64,000 nucleotides of DNA from a virus. Below, piece by piece: positions 15,545 through 22,342 of the stretch; the first letter of the stretch is position 1, and every line of letters starts with the position of its first letter. The notes under the pieces were generated by a model. The model saw only the letters and a list, made by a program, of their open reading frames with translations. It was not told the origin of the DNA and searched no databases. The position numbers were made by a program, and so were the translations under genes. The DNA lies in the IMG/VR virus record IMGVR_UViG_3300008117_000049, positions 62,001 through 126,000 of that record, one strand, 5' to 3'.

Positions 15545-15682
15545 ATGAACACATTGCTGAGGCTATCTGCCGAATCCACAGTGGACATCTACCTACTTGC
15601 TGAAAGTGAGGAGTTGATTGCTCTAATCAAACAGAACAAGCCATACACCGAACTTTTGGAGTGGGTTAACGAGAACTTCTAG
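15545..15682 (+). CDS. Small acidic protein, 45 aa
   Basis: ATG at 15545 with AAGGAGAG eight bases before. This start is preferred over in-frame upstream ATGs inside the ClgR-like gene. The peptide is helical and acidic (LLAESEELIALIKQN, LLEWVNENF). It could be a partner or anti-regulator of the adjacent HTH protein; no family recognised. Confidence 0.6.
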   Translation: MNTLLRLSAESTVDIYLLAESEELIALIKQNKPYTELLEWVNENF

Positions 15683-15716
15683 TTCTCTTAGAGCGAACAA
15701 AAAACTTTGGCGTTTT

Positions 15717-15747
15717 GGAATAAAATGTCAGTGTTGTAGGTTATAGT
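15717..15747 (+). promoter_or_regulatory. SigR/SigH-like promoter
   Basis: GGAAT (15717-15721), 18 bases, GTTATAGT (15740-15747). A half-dyad GAGCGAAC lies upstream at 15691. It is 83 bases before 15800. Confidence 0.65.
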
Positions 15748-15799
15748 AAATGTATCAAGCAGAAATGCTTGGTGGCTAAACGAAGGAGATAGATACCAA

Positions 15800-16123
15800 A
15801 TGAAAAAGCCACTAACAAACATAATCAAGGGCAAGACCGTAGAAGTTGGTTTTGACCACAATGTCCGAGTTGCATTGGACAAGTTCAGCGAGGCTCTGGA
15901 GGCTAAGAAGTTAGCCGACAAAGCCAAAGAAGAGGCTGAGGAAGTCTTAAGACTTGCTCTCGGTGACGCAGAGTTCGCTACCATTAGCGGACAAAAGGCG
16001 TTCAAAATGATGCAGGTAATTATGGACAGACCAGACCTTAAGAAACTTCAAGCGGAGTTTCCAGAGGTCTACACCGCAGTCGCAGTTGACGGCTCTTACG
16101 AGTTCATCAGAGCGATAAACTAA
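15800..16123 (+). CDS. Hypothetical protein with coiled-coil segment, 107 aa
   Basis: ATG with a GGAGAT site. Residues 20-55 form a Lys/Glu/Ala coiled coil (EALEAKKLADKAKEEAEEV). Then L-G-D-A-E-F-A-T-I-S-G precedes a compact end with L-Q-A-E-F-P-E-V-Y. Similar proteins occur in phage DNA-metabolism regions beside RecB-like nucleases, but no nuclease is adjacent here. Function not assigned. Confidence 0.7.
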   Translation: MKKPLTNIIKGKTVEVGFDHNVRVALDKFSEALEAKKLADKAKEEAEEVLRLALGDAEFATISGQKAFKMMQVIMDRPDLKKLQAEFPEVYTAVAVDGSYEFIRAIN

Positions 16124-16210
16124 AAACTTGGTGGGCAGTGTTTCACTTCCTTTCAAATCACTGGCACTGCCCACCAAACAAACTCCGTTAGGTTTCACTT
16201 CCATTTTCCT

Positions 16211-16350
16211 AACGGCACGGCAAGCAAGAACCTGCCCTTTCTGTTTGCCAGCCCCTAACCGTATGACGCGGTTAGGGGTTTTACTTTTAACGGCTTGCCT
16301 AGAACGGCTAGCCCCTAACGGCTTGCCCTTTGTAGAAATGACGGCAAGCC
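16211..16350. repeat. ACGGC repeat cluster 3 (about 6 copies)
   Basis: Copies at 16211, 16289, 16303, 16317 and 16340, with both AAG and TTG/TAG cores. They partly pair with one another and flank the terminator at 16252. Confidence 0.65.
16252..16286 (+). terminator. Rho-independent terminator
   Basis: CCCCTAACCG (16252-16261) pairs with CGGTTAGGGG (16269-16278), followed by TTTTACTTTT. Confidence 0.8.
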
Positions 16351-16770
16351 TTTTACGCAAGCGTAGAACGCTTGACGGGAGACTTGACGGGTGCTTATAG
16401 CACAAGCGTAGAACGCTTGACGGGTCGCTTTTATGTAATAGACGCACACAAACCCTAACGGGTCGTGTTTTTGCACCTGCAGAAGCAGAGTGGCTGAGGG
16501 AGAAGAAATAACATAAGCAACGCACAAGAGGAAGAAGCAGAAGCAGAAGCAGAAGCAGAAGCAGAAGAAACAATGCACATTGCGAAATAAAGCATAAGAA
16601 AGCATGAGGCAAAAATCTGGGATACCAGATTTTCCATGCAACCCAGAAGTCCATGCTTCGCATGGAAAAATAAGGGACCCGGATTTTTACCTTTGAGATT
16701 TGGATGCAGAGGCGAAGATGAGATTTTTTTGTTCTTATGTTTTTAATTTGAGTTTGGAGAAGATTTTTTT

Positions 16771-16831
16771 GTTCGCTCTGGGCAAACAAAAAGTTTTCCT
16801 GTTTGGGAAGATTTTGTCTGGGGTTGGAGTT
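16771..16831 (+). promoter_or_regulatory. Dyad plus SigR/SigH-like promoter
   Basis: GTTCGCTCTGGGCAAAC (16771-16787), then GGGAAG (16805-16810), 18 bases, GTT (16829-16831). It is 50 bases before the 16855 gene. Confidence 0.55.
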
Positions 16832-16854
16832 ATTGTATGTATAGGAGGTGGAAC

Positions 16855-17007
16855 ATGAACCATAAAGTAGAGATACACATTGGCAATGTCAATGTGGGTA
16901 ATCACTTCTTCGCTACGCTAGATGAGGCTAACGCCTTTGTTGAACTATTCAACTCATCTAAGCACAGCCTAGATAACTCGCTGGCTATGTATGTGAACGC
17001 TTACTAA
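16855..17007 (+). CDS. Small hypothetical protein, 50 aa
   Basis: ATG with a strong AGGAGGTG six bases upstream and its own promoter. Beta-like start (KVEIHIGNVNVGN), then a helix (DEANAFVELFNSS). The 50 codons run to TAA at 17005. No motif recognised; promoter and ribosome-binding site make it a convincing gene. Confidence 0.65.
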   Translation: MNHKVEIHIGNVNVGNHFFATLDEANAFVELFNSSKHSLDNSLAMYVNAY

Positions 17008-17074
17008 ATAGCCACCTGCGACCTGAGCAAGTCCTAAAACTGCTCTAAACCTATTCTTTGTAAGGAGGCGCTCA

Positions 17075-17206
17075 ATGGTAAAGTTTTACTTTATTTTTGA
17101 TGGCTATGGTTATCCACTCTGCGATACTCACTCTGGGGGATTGCAACTTGGGGTGGAAACTGACCTAAGTTGTCATGCTTGCGACAAACTCGCTCAGGCT
17201 GAGTAG
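17075..17206 (+). CDS. Small Cys-containing protein, 43 aa
   Basis: ATG with AAGGAGGCG. The sequence has C-D-T-H and a later C-H-A-C, a possible single zinc site (treble-clef-like). It is the second gene of a short operon with 16855 and is followed by a terminator at 17220. Confidence 0.65.
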   Translation: MVKFYFIFDGYGYPLCDTHSGGLQLGVETDLSCHACDKLAQAE

Positions 17207-17219
17207 TCGCCACTAAAAG

Positions 17220-17251
17220 TCGCTCACTAGAAATAGTGGGCGATTTTTTTT
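17220..17251 (+). terminator. Rho-independent terminator
   Basis: TCGCTCACTA-GAAA-TAGTGGGCGA followed by eight T. Confidence 0.88.
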
Positions 17252-17387
17252 GCATCCGAACTTGGCTGGGCCGGGGATTCCATAGTGCATGGAAAAACAG
17301 GGGACCGGGAAACTTGATGCGTCTTGCCTCAACTTCTATTTATTTGTTGTCTTATGTTTTTTCTCCAGGGCCTGGAGGCTTCTTAGC

Positions 17388-17448
17388 GTTCACTGAGGGA
17401 GAACAAAAAAAGTTGGCACATGGGAATAAAAAAGTAATGTATTGGGTT
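17388..17448 (+). promoter_or_regulatory. Dyad plus SigR/SigH-like promoter
   Basis: GTTCACTGAGGGAGAAC (17388-17404), then GGGAAT (17422-17427), 18 bases, GTTATTAT from 17446. It is 52 bases before 17474. Confidence 0.65.
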
Positions 17449-17473
17449 ATTATTTGTATGGAGGTGAAAAACT

Positions 17474-17848
17474 ATGGATAACTTAGAGACAAAAGTCACG
17501 CTTAACAGCGACTGCACTTGCGTTGATGAAGATGACAACTTCATTGAAGAGTGTTTTGGTTGTTGGGATGATTCCAAGTATGACTTGGACTTACTTGTTA
17601 AAGAGGTTCAGGCTGATAAAGGCTGGACAGATGAGACAGAGGTTCAGGTTGAATACAGGGGAGTATCTTGGCGTAGAGTATCTGGCGATTTTGTTATGGC
17701 GTTCAACGCTGATGACTTAATCAAGAGGTTCTCGCTCAATGGCGACTTCAAGTTGGTATTTACTTATGCCAATGGCGAGTTGGTATTGGTTCGCTATTCT
17801 CATGATGAGCCTGTTGGGACAGGCAACATCACTTTCAAGGCTATCTAG
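17474..17848 (+). CDS. Conserved hypothetical phage protein, 124 aa
   Basis: ATG with GGAGGTG. The N-terminal segment C-T-C-V-D-E-D-D-x-F-I-E-E-C-F-G-C-W (about residues 14-31) is an acidic Cys cluster. The rest is beta-rich, ending in R-Y-S-H-D-E-P-V-G. This order of Cys cluster, W-R-R, and S-H-D-E-P-G recurs in uncharacterised actinobacteriophage proteins. Function unknown. Confidence 0.72.
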   Translation: MDNLETKVTLNSDCTCVDEDDNFIEECFGCWDDSKYDLDLLVKEVQADKGWTDETEVQVEYRGVSWRRVSGDFVMAFNADDLIKRFSLNGDFKLVFTYANGELVLVRYSHDEPVGTGNITFKAI

Positions 17849-17911
17849 TCTTGGCAACCTGAGCAAGTTGTAAAAAGGCTCAACACTACAAAAGTCTTAA
17901 GGAGGCTGATT

Positions 17912-18166
17912 ATGGAGAACTCAAAAAGAACTCTGGAACTAGAAACTAAAACTGTCTACACAATGTTAGATACAATGGGGGACATTATCATTACTTCTGT
18001 CGAACTTCAAAAACAAATGGAGTTGGCTGGTAAAAAGATACCAAAAAAGTTATCTAAACAAACTCGCAAGATTATTCTGGCTCACGCTGATTTACAGATT
18101 GCAAATAAGCGTGTTGAAACTGCCGAGTTGGAGTCAATCTTCTCTATGGATTCATTCCAAAAGTAA
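17912..18166 (+). CDS. Hypothetical helical protein, 84 aa
   Basis: ATG with AAGGAGGCTG. The product is almost entirely helical, with a basic middle (GKKIPKKLSKQTRKI). It follows the 124-aa gene and ends at a terminator. No family recognised. Confidence 0.68.
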   Translation: MENSKRTLELETKTVYTMLDTMGDIIITSVELQKQMELAGKKIPKKLSKQTRKIILAHADLQIANKRVETAELESIFSMDSFQK

Positions 18167-18180
18167 TCTCAAAACAAAAG

Positions 18181-18208
18181 TCCCGCGTTGGAAGACGCGG
18201 GATTTTTT
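18181..18208 (+). terminator. Rho-independent terminator
   Basis: TCCCGCGT...ACGCGGGA followed by TTTTTT. Confidence 0.88.
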
Positions 18209-18405
18209 GTGCCGTTTTTTGTGGGGTAGGGATTTTTCCATGCCATCCATGAGCATGGAAAAACACGCCACCCGGCTCCGACCTGAGATGGAGAAGAGTT
18301 CTTGTCAGTGTGCTGGTGTATCTCGGAAAAAACATAAGAACACCGAAAACCTGTGCGATAGGCAAAGATAACGATTTGGTAACGAAAGAAAAAAGTTTGC
18401 TGTTC

Positions 18406-18437
18406 GGGAATAAAAAGTCAGTGCGACCTGTTATAGT
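18406..18437 (+). promoter_or_regulatory. SigR/SigH-like promoter
   Basis: GGGAAT (18406-18411), 18 bases, GTTATAGT (18430-18437), 54 bases before 18460. A cassette with CCATGCC...GAGCATGG and CATAAG boxes lies upstream (18236-18335). Confidence 0.68.
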
Positions 18438-18459
18438 TAGTATGAAAGGAGGTAGTCAA

Positions 18460-18918
18460 ATGACTATCACATCACCCACCCCGGCTCGCCCGGCCTCTGA
18501 AAAGCAGGTTGCTTTTCTCAAAACCCTTATTAGCGAAAGGGCAAACGACCTTGTTGTTGATTTTGCCACTCTCACTTCTAAGCAAGCCAGCGACCTTATT
18601 GGTTCGCTAATCTCCGCCCCACGCAACAACGCCCCTGTTGCTGAAGGTATGTATCGCAACGCCAATGGCGTTATCTACAAGGTTCAAGCAAGTCGAGAGA
18701 CAGGCAACCTTTACGCAAAAGTCCTTGATGTTGCTGAACGCAAGTTCATCTACGAGCAGGGCGCTATGCGTGGTCTAACTGCCGAAATGCGTATGACTAT
18801 TGAAGAGGCGAAAGCCTTTGGCGTTGAATACGGTTTCTGCGTATGGTGCGGTAAGTTCCTTACCGACCCTGTATCAGTTGCTCAGGGTATCGGCCCGGTT
18901 TGTGCGGGTAGGGTCTAA
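18460..18918 (+). CDS. DUF6011-like protein, 152 aa
   Basis: The ATG at 18460 follows AAAGGAGG; upstream in-frame starts precede the promoter. The N-terminal helical part (A-S-E-K-Q-V-A-F-L, L-T-S-K-Q-A-S-D-L) is linked to a beta region. The C-terminus reads G-F-C-V-W-C-G-K-x-L-T-D-P-V-S...G-I-G-P-V-C-A. This C-x2-C...GIGPVC ending is the DUF6011 zinc-binding pattern, common in actinobacteriophage proteins linked to nucleic acids. The exact role is unknown. Coupled to the next gene by TAATG. Confidence 0.78.
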   Translation: MTITSPTPARPASEKQVAFLKTLISERANDLVVDFATLTSKQASDLIGSLISAPRNNAPVAEGMYRNANGVIYKVQASRETGNLYAKVLDVAERKFIYEQGAMRGLTAEMRMTIEEAKAFGVEYGFCVWCGKFLTDPVSVAQGIGPVCAGRV

Positions 18919-19064
18919 TGGCTACCAACACCGAACCTAAGTCGGCTTGCTGTAACGCCGACTACCTGTGGCTACATTGTGACGAGTGCGAACTTGCGCT
19001 CAATGACGGTGAGGGTCACGACTTCGCTACTTGTTCAAACTGCGGTGCGGACATAGACGACTAA
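18918..19064 (+). CDS. Small zinc-ribbon protein, 48 aa
   Basis: The ATG overlaps the previous stop. Six cysteines appear as C-C (10-11), C-D-E-C (21-24) and C-S-N-C-G (39-43), an obvious zinc-ribbon layout. Acidic overall. It ends the operon before the terminator at 19086. Confidence 0.7.
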   Translation: MATNTEPKSACCNADYLWLHCDECELALNDGEGHDFATCSNCGADIDD

Positions 19065-19085
19065 ACACGGCTCGCCCCTAGAAAG

Positions 19086-19116
19086 CCCTTGCTGGAAACG
19101 GCAAGGGTTTTTCTTT
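19086..19116 (+). terminator. Rho-independent terminator
   Basis: CCCTTGC paired with GCAAGGG, then TTTTTCTTT. Confidence 0.78.
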
Positions 19117-19120
19117 ATCT

Positions 19121-19397
19121 GGAACGGCTGGCTTGCTGAACACCGTTAGCAGTTCTAACGGCTCGCCTTTGACGGCAAGCCTGTATAAAAGCCAACGGCT
19201 AGCCTTTGACGGCTCGCCCTATAAGCCAACGGCTAGCAACTAACGGCTAGCCTTTAAAACACTAACGGCAAGCCTTTTTGACGGCTTGCCTTTTACAAAC
19301 TAACGGCAAGCCTTATAAGAGATAAAAAGCCAACGGTGAGCCTTTTTACGAGTGGTATGTAGGTAGGCGTGAAAAAAGCCAACGGTAAGCCTTTTTA
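19121..19397. repeat. ACGGC repeat cluster 4 (12 copies)
   Basis: Twelve copies of (A/G)ACGG(C/T)NNGC(C), most continuing CTTT, at about 19124, 19156, 19171, 19194, 19209, 19228, 19242, 19264, 19280, 19302, 19332 and 19381. Spacing is 14-48 bases. Cores AAG, TAG, TTG, TCG and GAG vary while the flanks are kept, so the flank-core-flank unit is the conserved feature. Confidence 0.8.
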
Positions 19398-19593
19398 ATG
19401 ATTAATTACAAATAAAAATACAGAGGCATTGCGTCTGGAAAAGTGGAGAAGAAAAACGCAAGAGGGAGAAAAAACATAAAAATACGAAGACATGGGAGAA
19501 AAAATGCGAAAAGAGGCGAAAGGAAAAAAAGGCAACCCAGGCTGGCCTGGGGGACTTTATTACATAAGCATCTGGTTTGGAAGACTTGCATTT

Positions 19594-19668
19594 CTGGAAG
19601 ATTTATGTAGTTCTGGAAGATTTGTAAAGATTTGTAAAGATTTGGAAGATTTGGAAGATTTGGATTTG
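19594..19668 (+). repeat. GGAAGATTT tandem repeats
   Basis: Tandem degenerate 9-10 base units: TCTGGAAGATTTATGTAG, TCTGGAAGATTTG, two TAAAGATTTG, then GGAAGATTTGGAAGATTTGG. Confidence 0.7.
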
Positions 19669-20049
19669 GTGGGAAGTGGGCTGGAAGTGGCTTTGGGTCG
19701 CCTGTTTGGGCTGGAAGTTCGCTTCTGGTGGGCTGGACTTGGGTTCATGGGAGAAAGTTGGTTGGAAGGTCGCTTTCCGGGGGGGCCTGGGTAGGTGGTA
19801 TTTCCATGCAGAATGTTATTAAAACCTCGCTCCTCTGGCTGAAATGAAGCCTCATCAACAATGGAAGTTCTGTTTGGGAGAAGTTTATTCGCTCAGTGGG
19901 AGAAAGTTTGTAAGTATAAGAAGATGATTTACACATGTCAAGCGATTTGCAAAATTAATTTCGCATGTCTGCATGGAAAAACTGCCTGGGCGAACAAATA
20001 AAAACATAAGATTCATCAGTGTAAAGGTCGGATGGAGAAAAAAATGAAG

Positions 20050-20136
20050 AGAAGATTTCTTGTCAGCAAAAAATAACATAAAAATAAAACATGTATAAAA
20101 CATGTTTGAGAAAAAGTCCAGAAGATTTCTTGTCAG
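20050..20136 (+). repeat. Direct repeat AGAAGATTTCTTGTCAG, 70-base period
   Basis: Copies at 20050-20066 and 20120-20136, each followed by an A-rich run. Between them lies AAACATGTATAAAACATGTTT. Confidence 0.7.
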
Positions 20137-20312
20137 TAAAAAAAATACGAGTGCGTGCAGTTCCAGGTTCCTGGAATTTCCATGCTTCTTATGTTTTAAA
20201 TTTCTGCCTCTCGTCTGCTTCCTCTCATCAAATAGATTTGATTTCTCATTTGGATTTGGGCTGGGCTGTGCGTGCAGACATTTATAACAGGTTGGTAACA
20301 AACATAACACTT

Positions 20313-20339
20313 GGGAAGTTATTGGCAAGTTATCTGGTT
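20313..20339 (+). promoter_or_regulatory. SigR/SigH-like promoter (GGGAAG variant)
   Basis: GGGAAG (20313-20318), 18 bases, GTT (20337-20339), 54 bases before 20367. Confidence 0.5.
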
Positions 20340-20366
20340 TTAATTAAGTAGAAAGGTGGTGAAAAT

Positions 20367-20480
20367 ATGGACACTAATGTTTGCGAAACCCCTTGGTGTG
20401 ACCACGAATTAAGTGGCGATAACATCAAAAGTTGGGCTGGCAAGAATGGTTATTGTGATTCTTGCTGGTTGCTGGGCTAA
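20367..20480 (+). CDS. Very small zinc-finger protein, 37 aa
   Basis: ATG with AAAGGTGGTG. Pattern C-E-T-P-W-C-D-H...Y-C-D-S-C-W-L gives four Cys and one His in a treble-clef-like spacing. The promoter, ribosome-binding site and terminator (20499) frame it as a single-gene unit. Confidence 0.65.
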   Translation: MDTNVCETPWCDHELSGDNIKSWAGKNGYCDSCWLLG

Positions 20481-20498
20481 ATAGTTCAGTTTAGATTT

Positions 20499-20530
20499 CC
20501 CCGAATCAGTTGGTTCGGGGATTTCTATTT
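20499..20530 (+). terminator. Probable terminator
   Basis: CCCCGAA paired with TTCGGGG, then ATTTCTATTT; the T run is interrupted. Confidence 0.6.
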
Positions 20531-20693
20531 AATCTGCTTCTGCAACTCGGATGCAACTCGGATGGAGGGTGCGAAAGTTTCCTGCCGTGTGCATGGAAAC
20601 CCAGGGGACCTGGAATTTCTTCTGCATCACGGGAATCTTTGCGTCAAGAAGTTTGTTGCGTTTGGAGATTATTATAATGATTTGATAACGACA

Positions 20694-20719
20694 GGAATAA
20701 ATACGGGGGATTATCCGTT
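20694..20719 (+). promoter_or_regulatory. SigR/SigH-like promoter
   Basis: GGAAT (20694-20698), 18 bases, GTT (20717-20719), 58 bases before 20752. Confidence 0.6.
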
Positions 20720-20751
20720 TATGTTAGTGAGATAGAAAGGAAGTGATTACT

Positions 20752-20925
20752 ATGCCGATACTAAACAGCAAGGGCGAAGCCTTTATTGAGTGCGGGGGTT
20801 GCGGAAACCTATTTGACCCAAGCACCGAAGTAAAGATTTACGAAACCCACGACTGCGAAACCTACAATGTTTGTAGTGATGAATGCGGTTGTGGCGACCC
20901 CGGGTGCGACACAATAGCAAAGTAA
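20752..20925 (+). CDS. Small Cys-rich protein, 57 aa
   Basis: The ATG at 20752 follows AAAGGAAGTG by 8-13 bases; an in-frame GTG at 20743 sits inside that site. Cysteines: C-G-G-C near residue 14, C-E-T (about 35), then C-S-D-E-C-G-C and C-D. It probably binds two zinc ions (FYVE/PHD-like spacing cannot be excluded). Function unknown. Confidence 0.65.
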   Translation: MPILNSKGEAFIECGGCGNLFDPSTEVKIYETHDCETYNVCSDECGCGDPGCDTIAK

Positions 20926-21172
20926 TAACTGAATACCGCAAGTGCCAACTCCATTCGGGGTTGGCATTTGTGTTTAACGCCGAAACCCAGAGAACGCAGG
21001 TGGATGCTGAATTATTTTGAGCCGGGGTTCCTAGAATTTCCATGCCCGGTTTTTCGTTTGGATACGCCGTCATTCGCTGTGATGAGTGGTGGGGCTTCCT
21101 CATCTATAACATAAGAGAACGCCGACTTGTGTGATAACGATTTATAACGATTTGATAACAACGCCGATGCTT

Positions 21173-21199
21173 GGGAAGTTTTTGTCGGGGGCGGGGGTT
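21173..21199 (+). promoter_or_regulatory. SigR/SigH-like promoter (GGGAAG variant)
   Basis: GGGAAG (21173-21178), 18 bases, GTTATTAT from 21197, 55 bases before 21228. Confidence 0.55.
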
Positions 21200-21227
21200 A
21201 TTATAACTATGAAAGGTGGTGATTACT

Positions 21228-21497
21228 ATGGAACTAAATGACGCGGGGCAACAAGTTGTTGGTGGTATTCCACAAACTAAACTTACGCCGAGTGACCTTG
21301 TTAAGTATTGGGGTGCGATTATTGGTGCGAACACCGATGGCGACCTAGCAACTTGGCAACACGACACAACTATCGTCAACATCTTTACCTCAAACCAAGA
21401 TGGAACTTACGACTTCTCAACTTACATAGAAGAAGACTTAGAGGGCCGGGATTTGGATTTTGTGATGGAGATGGTCGACCAGCAGTTGTTTATCTAA
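21228..21497 (+). CDS. Hypothetical acidic protein, 89 aa
   Basis: ATG at 21228 after AAAGGTGGTG. Alpha/beta content with LTPSDLVKYWGAIIG, T-I-V-N-I-F-T-S and an acidic C-terminal helix (EEDLEGRDLDFVMEMVDQQ). No motif recognised. Single-gene unit between two promoters. Confidence 0.65.
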   Translation: MELNDAGQQVVGGIPQTKLTPSDLVKYWGAIIGANTDGDLATWQHDTTIVNIFTSNQDGTYDFSTYIEEDLEGRDLDFVMEMVDQQLFI

Positions 21498-21506
21498 ACC
21501 AATGCC

Positions 21507-21553
21507 GAACCCTCTGGGAATAATTTGTCAGGGGGTTCGGTTATTATTCTTTT
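21507..21553 (+). promoter_or_regulatory. Promoter nested in a hairpin (GGGAAT-N18-GTT)
   Basis: GGGAAT (21516-21521), 18 bases, GTTATTAT (from 21540), 59 bases before 21575. The promoter core is enclosed by CCGAACCC (about 21505)/GGGTTCGG (about 21533-21540), which in the preceding transcript would fold as a terminator followed by TTATTATTCTTTT. Confidence 0.6.
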
Positions 21554-21574
21554 ACACCGAGAGGAGGTGGGACT

Positions 21575-21808
21575 ATGGAACTAACAGCAGTAGAAGAGCA
21601 AGCAGTAAAGGCTATCTACACCGATTATCACAATGGGACAACTAACGCCGATGAAGCGTTGCACGCTTTGGAGCAACTAATCAATGGTGGACTATTGCCT
21701 TGCGATAAGTGCGGGGAGAAGATAGAAGCAGATACACACGCCGAAGAACTTGGTATGTGCGTTGAATGCTCAAACGCTTTCTTTACTCACAAAGACGAGG
21801 CAAACTAA
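21575..21808 (+). CDS. Zinc-finger protein, 77 aa
   Basis: ATG with GAGGAGGTGG. Helical first half (VEEQAVKAIYTDYHNG). The second half has C-D-K-C-G-E-K (about 43-49) and C-V-E-C-S (about 63-67), a DksA/TraR-like or zinc-ribbon spacing. The D-x-x-D signature of DksA is not evident. Function unknown. Confidence 0.68.
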   Translation: MELTAVEEQAVKAIYTDYHNGTTNADEALHALEQLINGGLLPCDKCGEKIEADTHAEELGMCVECSNAFFTHKDEAN

Positions 21809-21932
21809 CACCGAATCTTCCAAACACGACCCTCAACTCAGGTTGGGGGTTTTGTTTTGCTGGGCTCGGCTGGGTGGGCTGCCGAATTTTCCATTCCCTA
21901 AACGCCGTGTTATTTTATTTTTAGAAAAAGTA

Positions 21933-21961
21933 TTGACATCCGCTGGGGCAATGTTTATAAT
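21933..21961 (+). promoter_or_regulatory. Near-consensus sigma-70 promoter
   Basis: TTGACA (21933-21938), 17 bases, TATAAT (21956-21961): one of the best housekeeping promoters in the window. Confidence 0.82.
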
Positions 21962-21985
21962 AAAGTTATGCGAAAGGAGGAACTC

Positions 21986-22198
21986 ATGCATGAATACGAA
22001 AAAACTTTACAAAAGTTATGTGCCGAACTTGTTGTTGAGCAAGGAAAGAACGCGGTTTTTGACTTCGTGAAGCAAAATCATAGAGAACTGAGTTGGTATT
22101 TCTGTCTGGAATGCAAAAGTGAGTGTCCTGCGACATCAAATCAAGTTTGTTTGGTGTGCGGTGCAAACATTTTTGATGAAGACGACCCAACCATCTAA
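21986..22198 (+). CDS. Zinc-ribbon protein, 70 aa
   Basis: ATG 21986 is chosen for AAAGGAGG at the right distance. An in-frame ATG at 21968 coincides with the expected transcription start and might be a leaderless alternative. C-L-E-C-K-S-E-C and C-L-V-C-G in the second half form a zinc ribbon. The first half is helical and acidic. Followed by a terminator. Confidence 0.66.
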   Translation: MHEYEKTLQKLCAELVVEQGKNAVFDFVKQNHRELSWYFCLECKSECPATSNQVCLVCGANIFDEDDPTI

Positions 22199-22202
22199 AA
22201 AG

Positions 22203-22244
22203 TATCCCGTATTGGAGAAAAAAGCCGATGCGGGATAGTTTTTT
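22203..22244 (+). terminator. Rho-independent terminator
   Basis: TATCCCGTATTGG pairs with CCGATGCGGGATA (two G-U pairs), then GTTTTTT. Confidence 0.85.
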
Positions 22245-22280
22245 GTTCGCCATGGGCATGGAAAATGCGGCGACCCTGAC

Positions 22281-22309
22281 TTGACTTTTGTTTTATTATC
22301 TGGGACAAT
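22281..22309 (+). promoter_or_regulatory. Sigma-70-like promoter
   Basis: TTGACT (22281-22286), 17 bases, GACAAT (22304-22309), ahead of 22343. Confidence 0.5.
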
Positions 22310-22342
22310 GTAATCAACAACCAATACCGAAAGGAGATGAAA

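Larger units (their letters stand above)
16124..16854. other. Gene-free region with hairpins and several repeat types
   Basis: Contains a 13-bp inverted repeat TTGGTGGGCAGTG/CACTGCCCACCAA (16128-16177), a terminator at 16252 and ACGGC cluster 3. It also has two copies of CAAGCGTAGAACGCTTGACGGG (about 16357 and 16404), a tandem AGAAGC track (about 16536-16568), a CCATGC-TTC-GCATGG hairpin (about 16650), a GTTCGCTCTGGGCAAAC dyad (16771) and a promoter at 16805. Rightward open frames here have no ribosome-binding site. Confidence 0.6.
19065..20366. other. 1.3-kb gene-free region, densest repeats in the window
   Basis: Holds a terminator (19086), ACGGC cluster 4 (19121-19397), a GGAAGATTT tandem track (19594-19668), two AGAAGATTTCTTGTCAG copies exactly 70 bases apart (20050 and 20120), a doubled AAACATGT (about 20089), CCATGC boxes and a promoter at 20313. 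The rightward open frame at 19492-19794 is mostly repeat-derived and has no ribosome-binding site. This is a candidate replication origin or other cis region. Confidence 0.55.

Noticed and set aside
16536-16568. AGAAGC tandem track considered as a CRISPR-like or regulatory array
   Set aside because: It is a simple hexanucleotide microsatellite without unique spacers.
15947-16789. Leftward 280-codon frame across the 16.1-16.8 kb gap
   Set aside because: It is built from repeats (ACGGC family, AGAAGC track giving poly-Leu) and crosses a terminator and promoter; no ribosome-binding site. The alternating Ser-Ala frame over the AGAAGC track is likewise an artefact.
19121-19397. ACGGC repeats considered as a CRISPR array
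   Set aside because: Repeats are only about 11 bases, occur in both orientations and spacing is irregular (14-48 bases); no cas gene is present.
19492-19794. Rightward 100-codon frame in the large repeat region
   Set aside because: Much of it is translated GGAAGATTT repeat (KDLEDLEDLD); no promoter or ribosome-binding site and low-complexity Gly/Leu/Trp content.
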